A stretch of 64,000 bases of DNA from Rhizobiales bacterium PAR1. GTDB taxonomy: Bacteria > Pseudomonadota > Alphaproteobacteria > Rhizobiales > Beijerinckiaceae. Below, piece after piece: positions 50,610 to 58,785 of the stretch. Every line of letters starts with the position of its first letter. The stretch's first letter is position 1. The stretch spans positions 558,001-622,000 of the forward strand of contig NKIW01000001.1 in assembly GCA_002256205.1 (NCBI GenBank), given 5' to 3'. The translations under genes and the position numbers were made by a program. The notes beneath the pieces are model-generated. The model searched no databases. It had not been told where the DNA came from and saw only the letters and a program-made list of their open reading frames with translations.

Positions 50610-51209
50610 ATGAACATTGGGGCCGTCAGATTTTTGATAGTATTGAGCGCTACGTTGCTTGCAGGGGTGCAGGTACAGGCGCAGCAGACAGGATCTATTG
50701 GTGGGTCGACTTCACCGCCCATCGGCTTCGTTCAGTTCTGCAGGGATAACCCGGAAGACTGCGTGAACCGCGAACAAGCGCGGACTTCGATCCAGCTCAC
50801 CGAGGCGAGCTGGCGGACGATTGTGAAGATCAACGCCGACGTCAACCGCGAGATCACACCGGTGACGGACATGGACCATTGGGGCGTGCCGGAGCACTGG
50901 GATTACCCGGAAGACGGCAAGGGCGATTGCGAGGATTACGTCCTCGAAAAGCGCAAGCGTCTCGTCAAGGCTGGCTTCCCGCTCCAGACTCTGCTGATCA
51001 CCGTGGTGCGGGATCAGAAGGGCGATGGCCATGCGGTTCTCACGGTCAAGACCGATCGCGGCGACTTCGTGCTCGATAATCAGGCCGGGAAAATCCTGGC
51101 GTGGAAGGAAACCGGCTACCGCTTCATCAAGCGTCAGTCGGACGAAAATCCGGTGCGCTGGGTATCGCTTGGCGGCATCGACACCGGCACGGTGGCTGCA
51201 AGCCGCTAA
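50610..51209 (+). CDS. Transglutaminase-like cysteine peptidase (BTLCP/DUF920)
   Basis: An exported 199-residue protein. A signal peptide ends near AQAQQ (residue 25). The catalytic triad is visible: Cys107 (GKGDCEDYVLEKR), His141 (GDGHAVLTV) and Asp156 (FVLDNQ). This is the bacterial transglutaminase-like cysteine proteinase family that includes LapG, the c-di-GMP-controlled adhesin protease. Neither lapD nor an adhesin gene is adjacent, so a LapG role is only a possibility, though a PilZ gene lies just upstream. GGGAGGG precedes the ATG at 50610. Confidence 0.88.
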   Translation: MNIGAVRFLIVLSATLLAGVQVQAQQTGSIGGSTSPPIGFVQFCRDNPEDCVNREQARTSIQLTEASWRTIVKINADVNREITPVTDMDHWGVPEHWDYPEDGKGDCEDYVLEKRKRLVKAGFPLQTLLITVVRDQKGDGHAVLTVKTDRGDFVLDNQAGKILAWKETGYRFIKRQSDENPVRWVSLGGIDTGTVAASR

Positions 51210-51323
51210 AACAGAATTGGCCTCCGGCAACCGCCGAAGGCCCTGAAGAAGAATTGAGTTTCGCAAGGTTCGGTCAAGGTCCCCACCCCACCCCGTCCCC
51301 CCTGGATCGGGCATTGCGAAGAC

Positions 51324-51364
51324 GGGCCGGTTCGTGTGTGAAGCACGGACCGGCCCAATTTTTT
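51324..51364 (+). terminator. Rho-independent terminator after the peptidase gene
   Basis: GGGCCGGT pairs with ACCGGCCC; a smaller CGTG/CACG stem fills the loop; AATTTTTT follows. It lies between the convergent peptidase and carbonic-anhydrase-like genes. Confidence 0.88.
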
Positions 51365-51369
51365 GGCGC

Positions 51370-51900
51370 CTAGCCCACCACCTTCATGCCGGTCGAGAAG
51401 CGCTTCCAGTTGCGCACATAACCGGCGGCACCCTTCTTGAGGCCCTCGGTGACCTTGTCATCGAGCGTGCGGATGGCTTTTGCAGGTGAACCGACAATCA
51501 GCGAGTTCGGCGGAAACTCCTTGCCCTCGGTGACAAGCGCGCCGGCACCAACGAGGCTGCCCGCGCCGATTTTCGCGCCGTTGAGGACAATTGCCCCCAT
51601 CCCGACCAGAACATTGTCGCCAAGAATACAGCCGTGAAGGATCGCGCCATGACCTATGGTGCAGCCGCGCCCGGTGGTCAGTGGAAAGCCCATATCGGTA
51701 TGGAGCATCGCATGCTCCTGAATGTTGGTCTCCGCGCCGAGCGTGATGGTCTCGTTATCGCCCCGGATCACAGCGCCGAACCAGATACCAACATCCTCTT
51801 CGAGCACGACCTTGCCGACGACATGCGCATCCGGCGCAACCCAGAATTTCCCCTCGCCGGGGGTTTCGGGCGCATGCCCGTCAAGCGAATACAGCGGCAT
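51370..51900 (-). CDS. Gamma-carbonic-anhydrase-like hexapeptide-repeat protein
   Basis: A 176-residue left-handed beta-helix protein. Hexapeptide turns are regular from FWVAPDAHVVGKVVLEEDVG to IGAGSLVGAGALVTEG. IRGDNETITLGAETNIQEH and HTDMGFPLTTGRGCTIGHGA carry the conserved metal-binding His and Asp/Arg positions of gamma carbonic anhydrases (CaiE/PaaY/YrdA group). Activity is not certain, because many members lack it. The ATG at 51900 has GGAGAG 6 bases upstream. Confidence 0.9.
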   Translation of the reverse strand: MPLYSLDGHAPETPGEGKFWVAPDAHVVGKVVLEEDVGIWFGAVIRGDNETITLGAETNIQEHAMLHTDMGFPLTTGRGCTIGHGAILHGCILGDNVLVGMGAIVLNGAKIGAGSLVGAGALVTEGKEFPPNSLIVGSPAKAIRTLDDKVTEGLKKGAAGYVRNWKRFSTGMKVVG

Positions 51901-51963
51901 CAAATCTCTCCGGAAGGATGGAACAGCAGATTACGGTAGGACCGGGCCGCACGCTTCGCAAGC

Positions 51964-52284
51964 TCAGGAGCCGAAGCCCGCCATGACCTTGAGCAGTTGA
52001 TAGCCTATCGCAATCGACCAGAACGACGCGATCATCGTCGCGACCGCCACGAAATGGATCTTGCGGCGCTCGTATTTCCGACCGCGCAGCGTGTTGCGCA
52101 TGATGATGGCGGGACCGGCAGCCGCCAGCAGCGGAATCGCCGCAAGGCCGGTCGGGCCACCCACCAGCAGCAGGTTGAAACTCGGCGGCTGATCGCGCCA
52201 GGCCGCATAAAGCGAGGCGACGAAGCCGGCGAAGGCAAAGCCAAGCCCGAGGGCAAGAAAGGAATCGATCTGGGTCGGGGACAT
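51964..52284 (-). CDS. Small inner-membrane protein of unknown function
   Basis: A 106-residue protein with three hydrophobic segments (SFLALGLGFAFAGFVASLY; LLLVGGPTGLAAIPLLAAAG; MIASFWSIAIGYQLLKVM). Between the second and third lies a basic loop (RNTLRGRKYERRK), expected on the cytosolic side. Proteins of this size and layout are common and uncharacterised in Hyphomicrobiales. It lies 63 bases upstream of the carbonic-anhydrase-like gene in the same direction. Confidence 0.7.
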   Translation of the reverse strand: MSPTQIDSFLALGLGFAFAGFVASLYAAWRDQPPSFNLLLVGGPTGLAAIPLLAAAGPAIIMRNTLRGRKYERRKIHFVAVATMIASFWSIAIGYQLLKVMAGFGS

Positions 52285-52381
52285 GACGCGAAACTCCGGG
52301 ACGGCAAAACAGGCCGCTGCTCACTGTGCAAAACCTGTGCTGGTCACTATCGCGCCAATTCAGGCCAGATGAAGCGCAAAT

Positions 52382-52396
52382 TTAACTCTTGGTTAA
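52382..52396. promoter_or_regulatory. CtrA-type binding box
   Basis: TTAA-CTCTTGG-TTAA is a perfect match to the alphaproteobacterial CtrA consensus TTAA-N7-TTAA. It lies 26 bases before the ATG of the gene at 52422 and 98 bases upstream of the leftward membrane-protein gene. At that distance it could repress or activate the rightward gene in a cell-cycle-dependent manner. Confidence 0.55.
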
Positions 52397-52421
52397 CCAC
52401 GATGCGGCTTAGCTGACCATT

Positions 52422-53087
52422 ATGAAGCGCCTCATGATCGCCCTGACCCTGTTTGGCACCGCGCTTGGCGCGAATGCCGCGCTCTATCTGCGCGCCGAAA
52501 AGGACACGGAAACCGTCACTGGCATGAGCGAGGTCTCGCTCGCTGGACGCAAGCTTACCGTGCCTCGCGCCATCATCCGCGATCGCACGCAAATGGCCGG
52601 CGGGCGGCTCGACCGACTCGATCTCGCGGTCAATATTCTTGATTTCTCGCCGATCCCGCAGCCCTCGACGCGCGATCCCAATCGCCCGATGCCGGATCGG
52701 CTGACGATGATCCTCACGCCCTCCGGCAATGCGCCGGATTCCACCGCACTGTTCCAGACGATCTACGCGCGCTTCCTCTCCGGCGAGACAACGCAAAGTC
52801 AGGCCGGGCTGGTGATGCGCCGCTTCAGGGCCGGAACGCCTTACGAGGATCGGGAATTGTTTATTGGCGCCGGCGGGCGGCAACCTTTCATCGCGCTCTG
52901 TCCGCGCGATCCGCAATTGCGAGAAATGGAGCCTTGCACGACGCTGCTGCGCCGGGAGGGGCTCGATGCCGAGTTGCGGCTCAATGCCCGGCATCTCGGC
53001 GAATGGCGGCGGATCATAACCGCCGCCTCAGAGCTTGTGGCAGAACTGGCGGGGCGGAAACCGGAAACAGCCGCCGCCACGCCATAA
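52422..53087 (+). CDS. Exported or membrane-anchored protein of unknown function
   Basis: A 221-residue protein. The N terminus MKRLMIALTLFGTALGANA is a signal peptide or anchor. The rest contains LRAEKDTETVTGM, ILDFSPIPQPSTRDP and two Cys (ALCPRDPQ, MEPCTTLL) about 17 residues apart that may form a disulfide. No family recognised; a periplasmic protein is inferred. A perfect CtrA-type box lies directly upstream. Confidence 0.68.
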   Translation: MKRLMIALTLFGTALGANAALYLRAEKDTETVTGMSEVSLAGRKLTVPRAIIRDRTQMAGGRLDRLDLAVNILDFSPIPQPSTRDPNRPMPDRLTMILTPSGNAPDSTALFQTIYARFLSGETTQSQAGLVMRRFRAGTPYEDRELFIGAGGRQPFIALCPRDPQLREMEPCTTLLRREGLDAELRLNARHLGEWRRIITAASELVAELAGRKPETAAATP

Positions 53088-53093
53088 AAGCGC

Positions 53094-53303
53094 TTATTCG
53101 AGATCGGTATCGAGGATCGCCATCTCGAAGAAATACGACTTATCGCCGTCTTCGGTGTCTTCCGACAGAACACCGATGAACTCCTCACCGATATAGACCT
53201 CGGCAGAATCCTTCTTCTTCGGACGCGGGACAACCCGGATCGCCGCATTGGTGAAGGTGCGACGCAGGTAGGTTTCGATCTTGGAGAGTTCCGCTTTTTC
53301 CAT
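53094..53303 (-). CDS. DUF3126 family protein
   Basis: A 69-residue acidic protein. MEKAELSKIETYLRRTF starts the conserved part, and VVPRPKKKDSAEVYIGEEFI and YFFEMAILDTDLE follow. It matches the small DUF3126 family, which is largely restricted to alphaproteobacteria and has no known role. The ATG at 53303 begins the conserved region. Confidence 0.85.
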   Translation of the reverse strand: MEKAELSKIETYLRRTFTNAAIRVVPRPKKKDSAEVYIGEEFIGVLSEDTEDGDKSYFFEMAILDTDLE

Positions 53304-53444
53304 TTTACGCCCTGTCACGTGCTGGCGTCGCCCCTGCCCGCCTCATGCGGAATGCCGGGAATCGACGCGAAGAAAACCGGGCCTTCGATTGCCATGCGAA
53401 ACGCCCGACCGCAATCGCAAAACCGTTGGAACCAGACCGGACGA

Positions 53445-54266
53445 TTACAGCCCAGCGTCGATCACCTGATCCATCGCCCGCGCCGGCTCGGCGCAGCCTG
53501 CCTCCCCGACCACCCTGGCCGGAACGCCCGCGACCGTCGAGCACGGCGGCACGGCCTTGAGCACAACGGAGCCAGCCGCCACGCGCGCGCAGTGCCCAAC
53601 CTCGATATTGCCGAGAATCTTGGCGCCCGCGCCAATCAGAACACCGCGCCGGATCTTCGGATGCCGATCGCCGTGCTCCTTACCGGTGCCGCCGAGCGTC
53701 ACACCCTGAAGGATCGAGACATCATCCTCGATCACCGCCGTCATGCCGATGACGATGCCGGTCGCATGGTCGAAGAACACGCCCTTGCCCATCGGCACCG
53801 CCGGGTGAATATCGGTCTGGAAGACCGAAGAAGCACGACTTTGAAGATAAAGCGCGAAATCGCGGCGACCCTGCACCCAAAGCCAATGCGCGAGACGATG
53901 CGTCTCGATGGCGTGGAAGCCCTTGAAATAGAGGATCGGCTCGATGGCGCGGTCGCAGGCCGGATCGCGATCGATTACCGCCGCGATATCCGCCCGCAGC
54001 GCATCGCGATAGGCGGGCTGCGCCTCGACGAACCCGGCAAACGCCTGCCGGATGAGGCTCGCGGAAAGATCCGGGTGATCCAGCCGCTCGGCAATGCGAT
54101 GCGCCACGGCCTCTTCAAGTGATTTTTGTTGCAGCACCGTCGAGAGCATCAGACCGGCGAGCGAGGGTTCGGAGGCACGCACGGCCTCGGCTTCCTGCCG
54201 GAGTTGAGCCCAGACAGGATCGAGTTTTCCAAGCGCTGCGCTGCGTTCCAGCGAGGCAATAGCCAT
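53445..54266 (-). CDS. cysE: Serine O-acetyltransferase
   Basis: A 273-residue CysE that makes O-acetylserine for cysteine synthesis. The helical N-terminal domain spans to about 140, followed by the hexapeptide beta-helix: TDIHPAVPMGKGVFFDHATG contains the catalytic His/Asp site, then VSILQGVTLGGTGKEHGDRH and PKIRRGVLIGAGAKILGNI. The Gly-rich tail is present, as is its end, where cysteine inhibition and CysK binding occur in relatives. AAGGAGC lies 8 bases before the ATG at 54266. Confidence 0.95.
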   Translation of the reverse strand: MAIASLERSAALGKLDPVWAQLRQEAEAVRASEPSLAGLMLSTVLQQKSLEEAVAHRIAERLDHPDLSASLIRQAFAGFVEAQPAYRDALRADIAAVIDRDPACDRAIEPILYFKGFHAIETHRLAHWLWVQGRRDFALYLQSRASSVFQTDIHPAVPMGKGVFFDHATGIVIGMTAVIEDDVSILQGVTLGGTGKEHGDRHPKIRRGVLIGAGAKILGNIEVGHCARVAAGSVVLKAVPPCSTVAGVPARVVGEAGCAEPARAMDQVIDAGL

Positions 54267-54394
54267 GACGATGCTCCTTTTGCGAGGTGCGAACAGGAAT
54301 AAGCTTAGCAGCGAATACGCTTGAAGGCGACCCGCGAGGCCCGGTGCGACTAACACGGATGCGTGAATAAAATTCACTCCGCGGCCGCCGAACC

Positions 54395-55213
54395 TCAGCC
54401 AGCGGTGATGCCGCCCTCGCGCAAGCTATTGAAAAAGGTGAGAACTTCGGCGCGATGCGACCTGTCCCCCACCGCGAGATTGTGATCGCGCCCGGCAATA
54501 CCGAAAGCCCTCGCCTTTGGCATCAAAGCTGCGAGCGGCTCGGGTGGCCCGGCGATGGGATCGTTCGTGCCGACAGAAATCAGCGTCGGCGCGGTAATCC
54601 GCCCCACTTCTTCCGCGCTCAGCACCTGCCGCGAGCCACGGATGCAAGAGGCCAGGGCGATGAGATCCTGACGGTTCTTCTCGGCGAAGGTGCGGAACAT
54701 TTTTTGAGTCGGATCGGTGATATTCTCGGGGTCCGGACGCTCCAGCGCTTCGGCGATCCCGAGCGGCAAGCCGACGCCATCGACGAGGTGAATGCCAAGC
54801 CCGCCAAGCGCGAGCCCCGCAACACGCGAAGAGTGATTAAGCGCGAGAAACGCCGAAATACGCGCGCCCATCGAATAGCCCTGCACGAAGGCTGAGGCGA
54901 TGCCGAGGTGATCGAGCAGCGCCCGCGCATCCTCGGCCATGTTGAGGGTTGAATAGGCCTCCGGCGTCTGGGGTTTGTCCGAAGCCCCATGGCCACGATT
55001 TTCGATCGCGATGACGCGATAACCTGCCTCGCCGAGCGTCTTGAACCAGCCCGGCCCGACCCAGTTGACCTCGATGGAGGAGGCAAAACCGTGGATCAGC
55101 AGCACCGGCGTGCCATGATTGTCGGCGCCAGAATGTCCTGAACCATGCGCTGCATGCGGCGCCCGGTCGAGATAGGCGAGCCGGAGCCCGTCACGTGAGA
55201 AGAATTTCAGCAT
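54395..55213 (-). CDS. Alpha/beta-fold hydrolase
   Basis: A 272-residue hydrolase. The oxyanion strand is VLLIHGFASS, the nucleophile elbow VQGYSMGARIS (Ser114), and the catalytic His is in GRDHNLAVGDRSH near the C terminus. ENRGHGASDKP is typical of the esterase/epoxide-hydrolase-like group. The substrate is unknown. It lies about 130 bases upstream of cysE in the same direction and may be co-transcribed, but no functional link is evident. Confidence 0.85.
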   Translation of the reverse strand: MLKFFSRDGLRLAYLDRAPHAAHGSGHSGADNHGTPVLLIHGFASSIEVNWVGPGWFKTLGEAGYRVIAIENRGHGASDKPQTPEAYSTLNMAEDARALLDHLGIASAFVQGYSMGARISAFLALNHSSRVAGLALGGLGIHLVDGVGLPLGIAEALERPDPENITDPTQKMFRTFAEKNRQDLIALASCIRGSRQVLSAEEVGRITAPTLISVGTNDPIAGPPEPLAALMPKARAFGIAGRDHNLAVGDRSHRAEVLTFFNSLREGGITAG

Positions 55214-55363
55214 GAAACCGGACTAACGCCCTTCGCGGGAACGTGCAAGATCGCGCGGAAGATCACGCGCGAGGCCACTGCTTCGCAAGTTTAGCTTGGA
55301 TGCGTCTGCGGATGCCGCTATTCACATGAGGGTTCGCGATGAAGCGCTGAGGAGAGAACCGTC

Positions 55364-55612
55364 ATGGCCGAGAAATCGGTACCCCATTTCCAGAATTCTG
55401 CCGGGCTGAGGGATATCCGCGTCGGCGCGAAGGAGTTCATGTGTATCGGGGCTTTGCCGCCGTTCGATCACCCGCATGTGTTCTTGGATATGGGCAGCGA
55501 TGACGAGATCATCTGCCCCTACTGCTCGACGCTCTACCGCTTCGATGGCGCCCTGAAATCCGGGCATAGCGCCCCGGCGGATGCCCTTTGGGTCGATTCC
55601 GAAGCCGCCTGA
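55364..55612 (+). CDS. Zinc-finger protein of the NDUFS6 type (zf-CHCC)
   Basis: An 82-residue protein with Cys27, His38, Cys51 and Cys54 in the pattern MCIGA ... DHPHVFLDMG ... IICPYCSTLY. This is the bacterial counterpart of the C-terminal domain of the mitochondrial complex I assembly subunit NDUFS6. It probably binds zinc and supports complex I or another respiratory complex. The FAD monooxygenase gene starts 20 bases downstream. Confidence 0.9.
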   Translation: MAEKSVPHFQNSAGLRDIRVGAKEFMCIGALPPFDHPHVFLDMGSDDEIICPYCSTLYRFDGALKSGHSAPADALWVDSEAA

Positions 55613-55632
55613 GGCAGAAGGATCACCCTGAC

Positions 55633-56886
55633 ATGCCCGAAGACCGAGAACCGAACGCTGCCGAGGCAGCTTCCGTCAACATCGCTCCGCATGTCCTGAT
55701 TGCAGGCGCAGGCATCGCCGGACTCACTGCGGCTCTGTTTCTGGCCAAATCGGGCTGGCGGATCACAATCTGTGACCGCGAGCCCACGCTGGCCGAGGTC
55801 GGCGCCGGGCTGCAACTCGCCCCGAACGCGACGCGTCTTCTTCAGGAAATCGGTATCGTCGATGATCTCGACGATATTGCGGTCGAACCCAATGCGCTGA
55901 AGGTCTGGCGCGGGCTCAACGGCGAGCAAATGGCCTCCGCTCCGATGGGGAAAAAGGCGCACGAGCGCTTTGGCGCGCCATTCCTCGTCACGCACCGGGC
56001 GGACCTGCAAAACGCCCTGATCAAGCGTGTCAATACGCATCCCGATATCACCCTGCGGCTTGGCTTGCGGCTCGTCGATATCCGCGAGAGCGAGGCCAGC
56101 ATTGCGGGCCTGTTCGAGGTGGACGACGGCCCGGAAATCCGCATTGAAGCGGATCTCCTCGTCGGGGCGGATGGCCTGTGGTCACGCGCGCGCACACTCG
56201 CCGGTCTGCCCGCACCGCCGCGCTACTCCGGCAAAACCGCGTGGCGCACGATTATTCCACGTGAGGAAGCACCGGTTTTCGCCCGCGAAGCGGATGTCAA
56301 CCTCTGGATGGGGCCGGATGCGCATCTCGTGCATTACCCGGTCTGCGGCGGGCGCGACATCAACGTGGTTGCGATCATCGAGGATGACTGGCGCGATGAG
56401 GGCTGGTCGGCGCCGGGCAATCCGGATGTTCTCGCCTCACGGTTTCGCAGCTGGTGCAACAAGGCGCGCGATCTTGTCGGTGCCGCCGAGAGCTGGAAGC
56501 GCTGGGCGCTGGTCGACCGTGCGCCGGAAAGCCGTTGGTCGCGGGCCCGCATGACGCTGCTCGGCGATGCCGCCCATCCGATGATGCCGTTCCTCGCGCA
56601 AGGGGCAAGTCAGGGCATCGAGGATGCGGCAGTGCTCTCGACGCTGCTGCGCAAGGTACACCGAGAGGGCTTTCCGCTCGCCACAGCACTGCGGCAGTAC
56701 GACACAGTCCGTATTCCCCGCTCGGCGCGGGTGCAGAAAGCCGCGCGTCAGCAAGGTCAGATCTACCATTTCGACGGGATCAAGGCGAGCCTGCGCGACA
56801 CAGCGCTGCGCATGTTGCCTGGCGATACGCTCATGCAGCGATTCGCATGGATTTATGAGCACAACGCGCTCGGCCCTGATGTCTGA
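55633..56886 (+). CDS. FAD-dependent monooxygenase (salicylate-hydroxylase/UbiH-like)
   Basis: A 417-residue group A flavoprotein monooxygenase. The FAD-binding Rossmann motif GAGIAG is at 25-30, the DG motif is in LLVGADGLWSRAR, and the GD motif is LLGDAAHPMMPFLAQGA. LQLAPNATRLLQEIGI is typical of the salicylate hydroxylase group. Substrate unknown; an aromatic or quinone-like ring is likely. The ATG at 55633 follows AAGGATC, and the gene lies just after the zinc-finger gene and 3 bases before the EamA transporter gene. Confidence 0.88.
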   Translation: MPEDREPNAAEAASVNIAPHVLIAGAGIAGLTAALFLAKSGWRITICDREPTLAEVGAGLQLAPNATRLLQEIGIVDDLDDIAVEPNALKVWRGLNGEQMASAPMGKKAHERFGAPFLVTHRADLQNALIKRVNTHPDITLRLGLRLVDIRESEASIAGLFEVDDGPEIRIEADLLVGADGLWSRARTLAGLPAPPRYSGKTAWRTIIPREEAPVFAREADVNLWMGPDAHLVHYPVCGGRDINVVAIIEDDWRDEGWSAPGNPDVLASRFRSWCNKARDLVGAAESWKRWALVDRAPESRWSRARMTLLGDAAHPMMPFLAQGASQGIEDAAVLSTLLRKVHREGFPLATALRQYDTVRIPRSARVQKAARQQGQIYHFDGIKASLRDTALRMLPGDTLMQRFAWIYEHNALGPDV

Positions 56887-56889
56887 ACC

Positions 56890-57798
56890 ATGACAGCACC
56901 CACCTCCGCGCCGCCCGGTGCCACGCGTCGGCAGCGCCTTGTCGCGATTGCGCTGATGTGCTGCGCTTTTGCGTGTTTTTCCGCACTCGATGCTACCGCG
57001 AAGTGGCTGACCCCGCGCATTGGCGTGATCGAAACCAGCTGGGTGCGGTTTACTTCCGCCTTCCTGCTGGCCGCTCTGGTGTTAAGGCCATGGTCCCACA
57101 GGGAAATCCTGCGCTCGGTGCGTCCCAAGGTGCAGATCATCCGGGCCTTGCTGCTTCTGGCTTCGACGATCCTCAACTTCCTCGCGCTGCAATACCTCCA
57201 GCTCACCGAGACTATGACCATCATGTTCACCCAGCCGCTCGTCGTGGCCTTGATCTCGGGGCCACTGCTCGGCGAGTGGATCGGCCCGCGCCGGCTCGCG
57301 GCGATCGGCGTTGGCTTTCTCGGCGTGTTGCTCATCACCCGCCCTGGCGCCGGCGGAATTCACTGGGCTGCGGTCTATTCCTTCATCGGAGTGGGCTGCT
57401 ATGCTGGCTACTCGATGCTCACGCGCTATCTCGCCGGGCATGATTCCTCGGCCACCACGCTGTTCTATTCCTCGGCGGCCGGCGTTCTGTTGCTCTCCCC
57501 GGTGATGCTCTTCATCTGGCACGCAAAGCCCGATGGCTGGACGCTGCTGATGATGGCGGCAACGGGGTTCTGGGCCTCGCTTGGGCATTGGCTGCTCATT
57601 CTGGCGCATCGCCATGTCTCGGCGGCAGTGCTCTCACCCTTCCTCTATACCCAGATCATCTGGATGCTCGCCCTCGGCTACTTCATCTTCGGCGACCTGC
57701 CGGATCGCTGGACGCTGGCGGGGGCCAGCATCGTCATCTGCGCCGGGATTTATCTCCTCCATCGCGAGCGCGTCAGGAAATCTGTCGATTACGCATAA
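56890..57798 (+). CDS. DMT-superfamily (EamA) transporter
   Basis: A 302-residue inner-membrane protein with ten predicted helices in two EamA repeats. The first repeat contains FSALDATAKWLTPRIGVIET and the second GVGCYAGYSMLTRYL; WILALGYFIFG-like WMLALGYFIFGDLPD closes the second. Members mostly export metabolites or amino acids. It starts 3 bases after the monooxygenase stop, so the two form a unit that could convert and export a compound. Confidence 0.88.
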   Translation: MTAPTSAPPGATRRQRLVAIALMCCAFACFSALDATAKWLTPRIGVIETSWVRFTSAFLLAALVLRPWSHREILRSVRPKVQIIRALLLLASTILNFLALQYLQLTETMTIMFTQPLVVALISGPLLGEWIGPRRLAAIGVGFLGVLLITRPGAGGIHWAAVYSFIGVGCYAGYSMLTRYLAGHDSSATTLFYSSAAGVLLLSPVMLFIWHAKPDGWTLLMMAATGFWASLGHWLLILAHRHVSAAVLSPFLYTQIIWMLALGYFIFGDLPDRWTLAGASIVICAGIYLLHRERVRKSVDYA

Positions 57799-57899
57799 AA
57801 TGACGACCAAATCGACGAAACGTTAAGGGCTTGCAGGTAGTCTTACGCTCCGATTCCAAAGGCAGAAATGCCCTTGCAAGGTGGAGAGTAGGGTCTTCG

Positions 57900-58307
57900 A
57901 TGACGACGGTCGAAAATCGGGCAACAGGGCGCGTACGCAGCTTCCTCAGGGGTGAAATTCTTCACTCCAACGGAAACTCGCGGACCGAATGCACGATTCG
58001 CGACCTTTCCGCAGGGGGCGCACGCATCGAAGCGCCGCAGTCCGTTACTGTTCCCGAATTTTTTGACCTGTTCATCCCCCAGCGCAATCTGCGCCATCGC
58101 GTCAAAATGATCTGGCGCCATGCATCCGAATTCGGCGTTTCTTTCCAGAACGAGCACCAGCCGCCAGTCCCCTCGATCGAGGAAAATCCGAACGAAATCC
58201 GGATGCGGATGCTCGAACTGGAGCTGGAAACGGCCAAGCTCAAGTCACAGATCGCCGAAATGCGTACGATCATCGAACTGCTCGTCAAAGAGAGAAAAAC
58301 GGCCTGA
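57900..58307 (+). CDS. PilZ-domain protein with C-terminal coiled coil
   Basis: A 135-residue protein. The PilZ domain spans about 8-85: a basic stretch (ATGRVRSFLRGEI) and IRDLSAGGARIEA, the (D/N)xSxxG motif. RMLELELETAKLKSQIAEM near the end reads as a coiled coil, suggesting dimers. The ATG at 57900 is chosen because the conserved part starts soon after it. Cyclic di-GMP binding is inferred. A second PilZ gene follows 36 bases downstream. Confidence 0.82.
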   Translation: MTTVENRATGRVRSFLRGEILHSNGNSRTECTIRDLSAGGARIEAPQSVTVPEFFDLFIPQRNLRHRVKMIWRHASEFGVSFQNEHQPPVPSIEENPNEIRMRMLELELETAKLKSQIAEMRTIIELLVKERKTA

Positions 58308-58343
58308 AAAGGTACCGGGCACCCAACAGTTGAAAGGCTACCC

Positions 58344-58622
58344 ATGTCAGCCGAACGCCGGAAAGAAACCCGCAACCCTTGCTATCTCAGGGCGGACATC
58401 ATCGTAAACACGGAGTCTGGACCGCTTCCGGCAGAGGCCCATGATATCTCCGAGCGCGGCATGCGACTGGTGGTGCTCAACCCCAAAAAATTGCCGGATG
58501 AGTTTATCGTCTCGATTCCACGTCGTCACTTTCGCGAAATCGTCCGCGTCGTCCGTCGGGACGAAAAGGAAGTTGGCGTCTTGATCCAGTCGGTCGCGCC
58601 ACCGCCTGTTACGAAGTTTTGA
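58344..58622 (+). CDS. Single PilZ-domain protein
   Basis: A 92-residue protein consisting of one PilZ domain: SAERRKETRNPCYLRADI holds the basic c-di-GMP-binding segment, and AHDISERGMRLVV the (D/N)xSxxG motif. It is downstream of another PilZ gene and ends 16 bases before the convergent tRNA-Leu. Like the other PilZ proteins here, it likely transmits a c-di-GMP signal without an enzymatic domain. Confidence 0.87.
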   Translation: MSAERRKETRNPCYLRADIIVNTESGPLPAEAHDISERGMRLVVLNPKKLPDEFIVSIPRRHFREIVRVVRRDEKEVGVLIQSVAPPPVTKF

Positions 58623-58638
58623 TTGATAGGCCACTGTT

Positions 58639-58725
58639 TGGTGCGGACGGCGGGGCTCGAACCCGCACAGCCCAAGGGCCGAGAGATTTTAAGTCTCTTG
58701 CGTCTACCGGTTTCGCCACGTCCGC
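58639..58725 (-). tRNA. tRNA-Leu (UAA)
   Basis: Read on the minus strand, GCGGACG pairs with CGTCCGC, followed by A and an encoded CCA. The anticodon loop CTTAAAA has anticodon TAA, with a long variable arm typical of tRNA-Leu. The length is 87 bases. No integrase lies nearby. Confidence 0.95.
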
Positions 58726-58785
58726 GCCGATGATCTGGGTAATCGGGCGCGAGGATTCCCGCAAGCAGTCCATCGCAGGTTTGGT

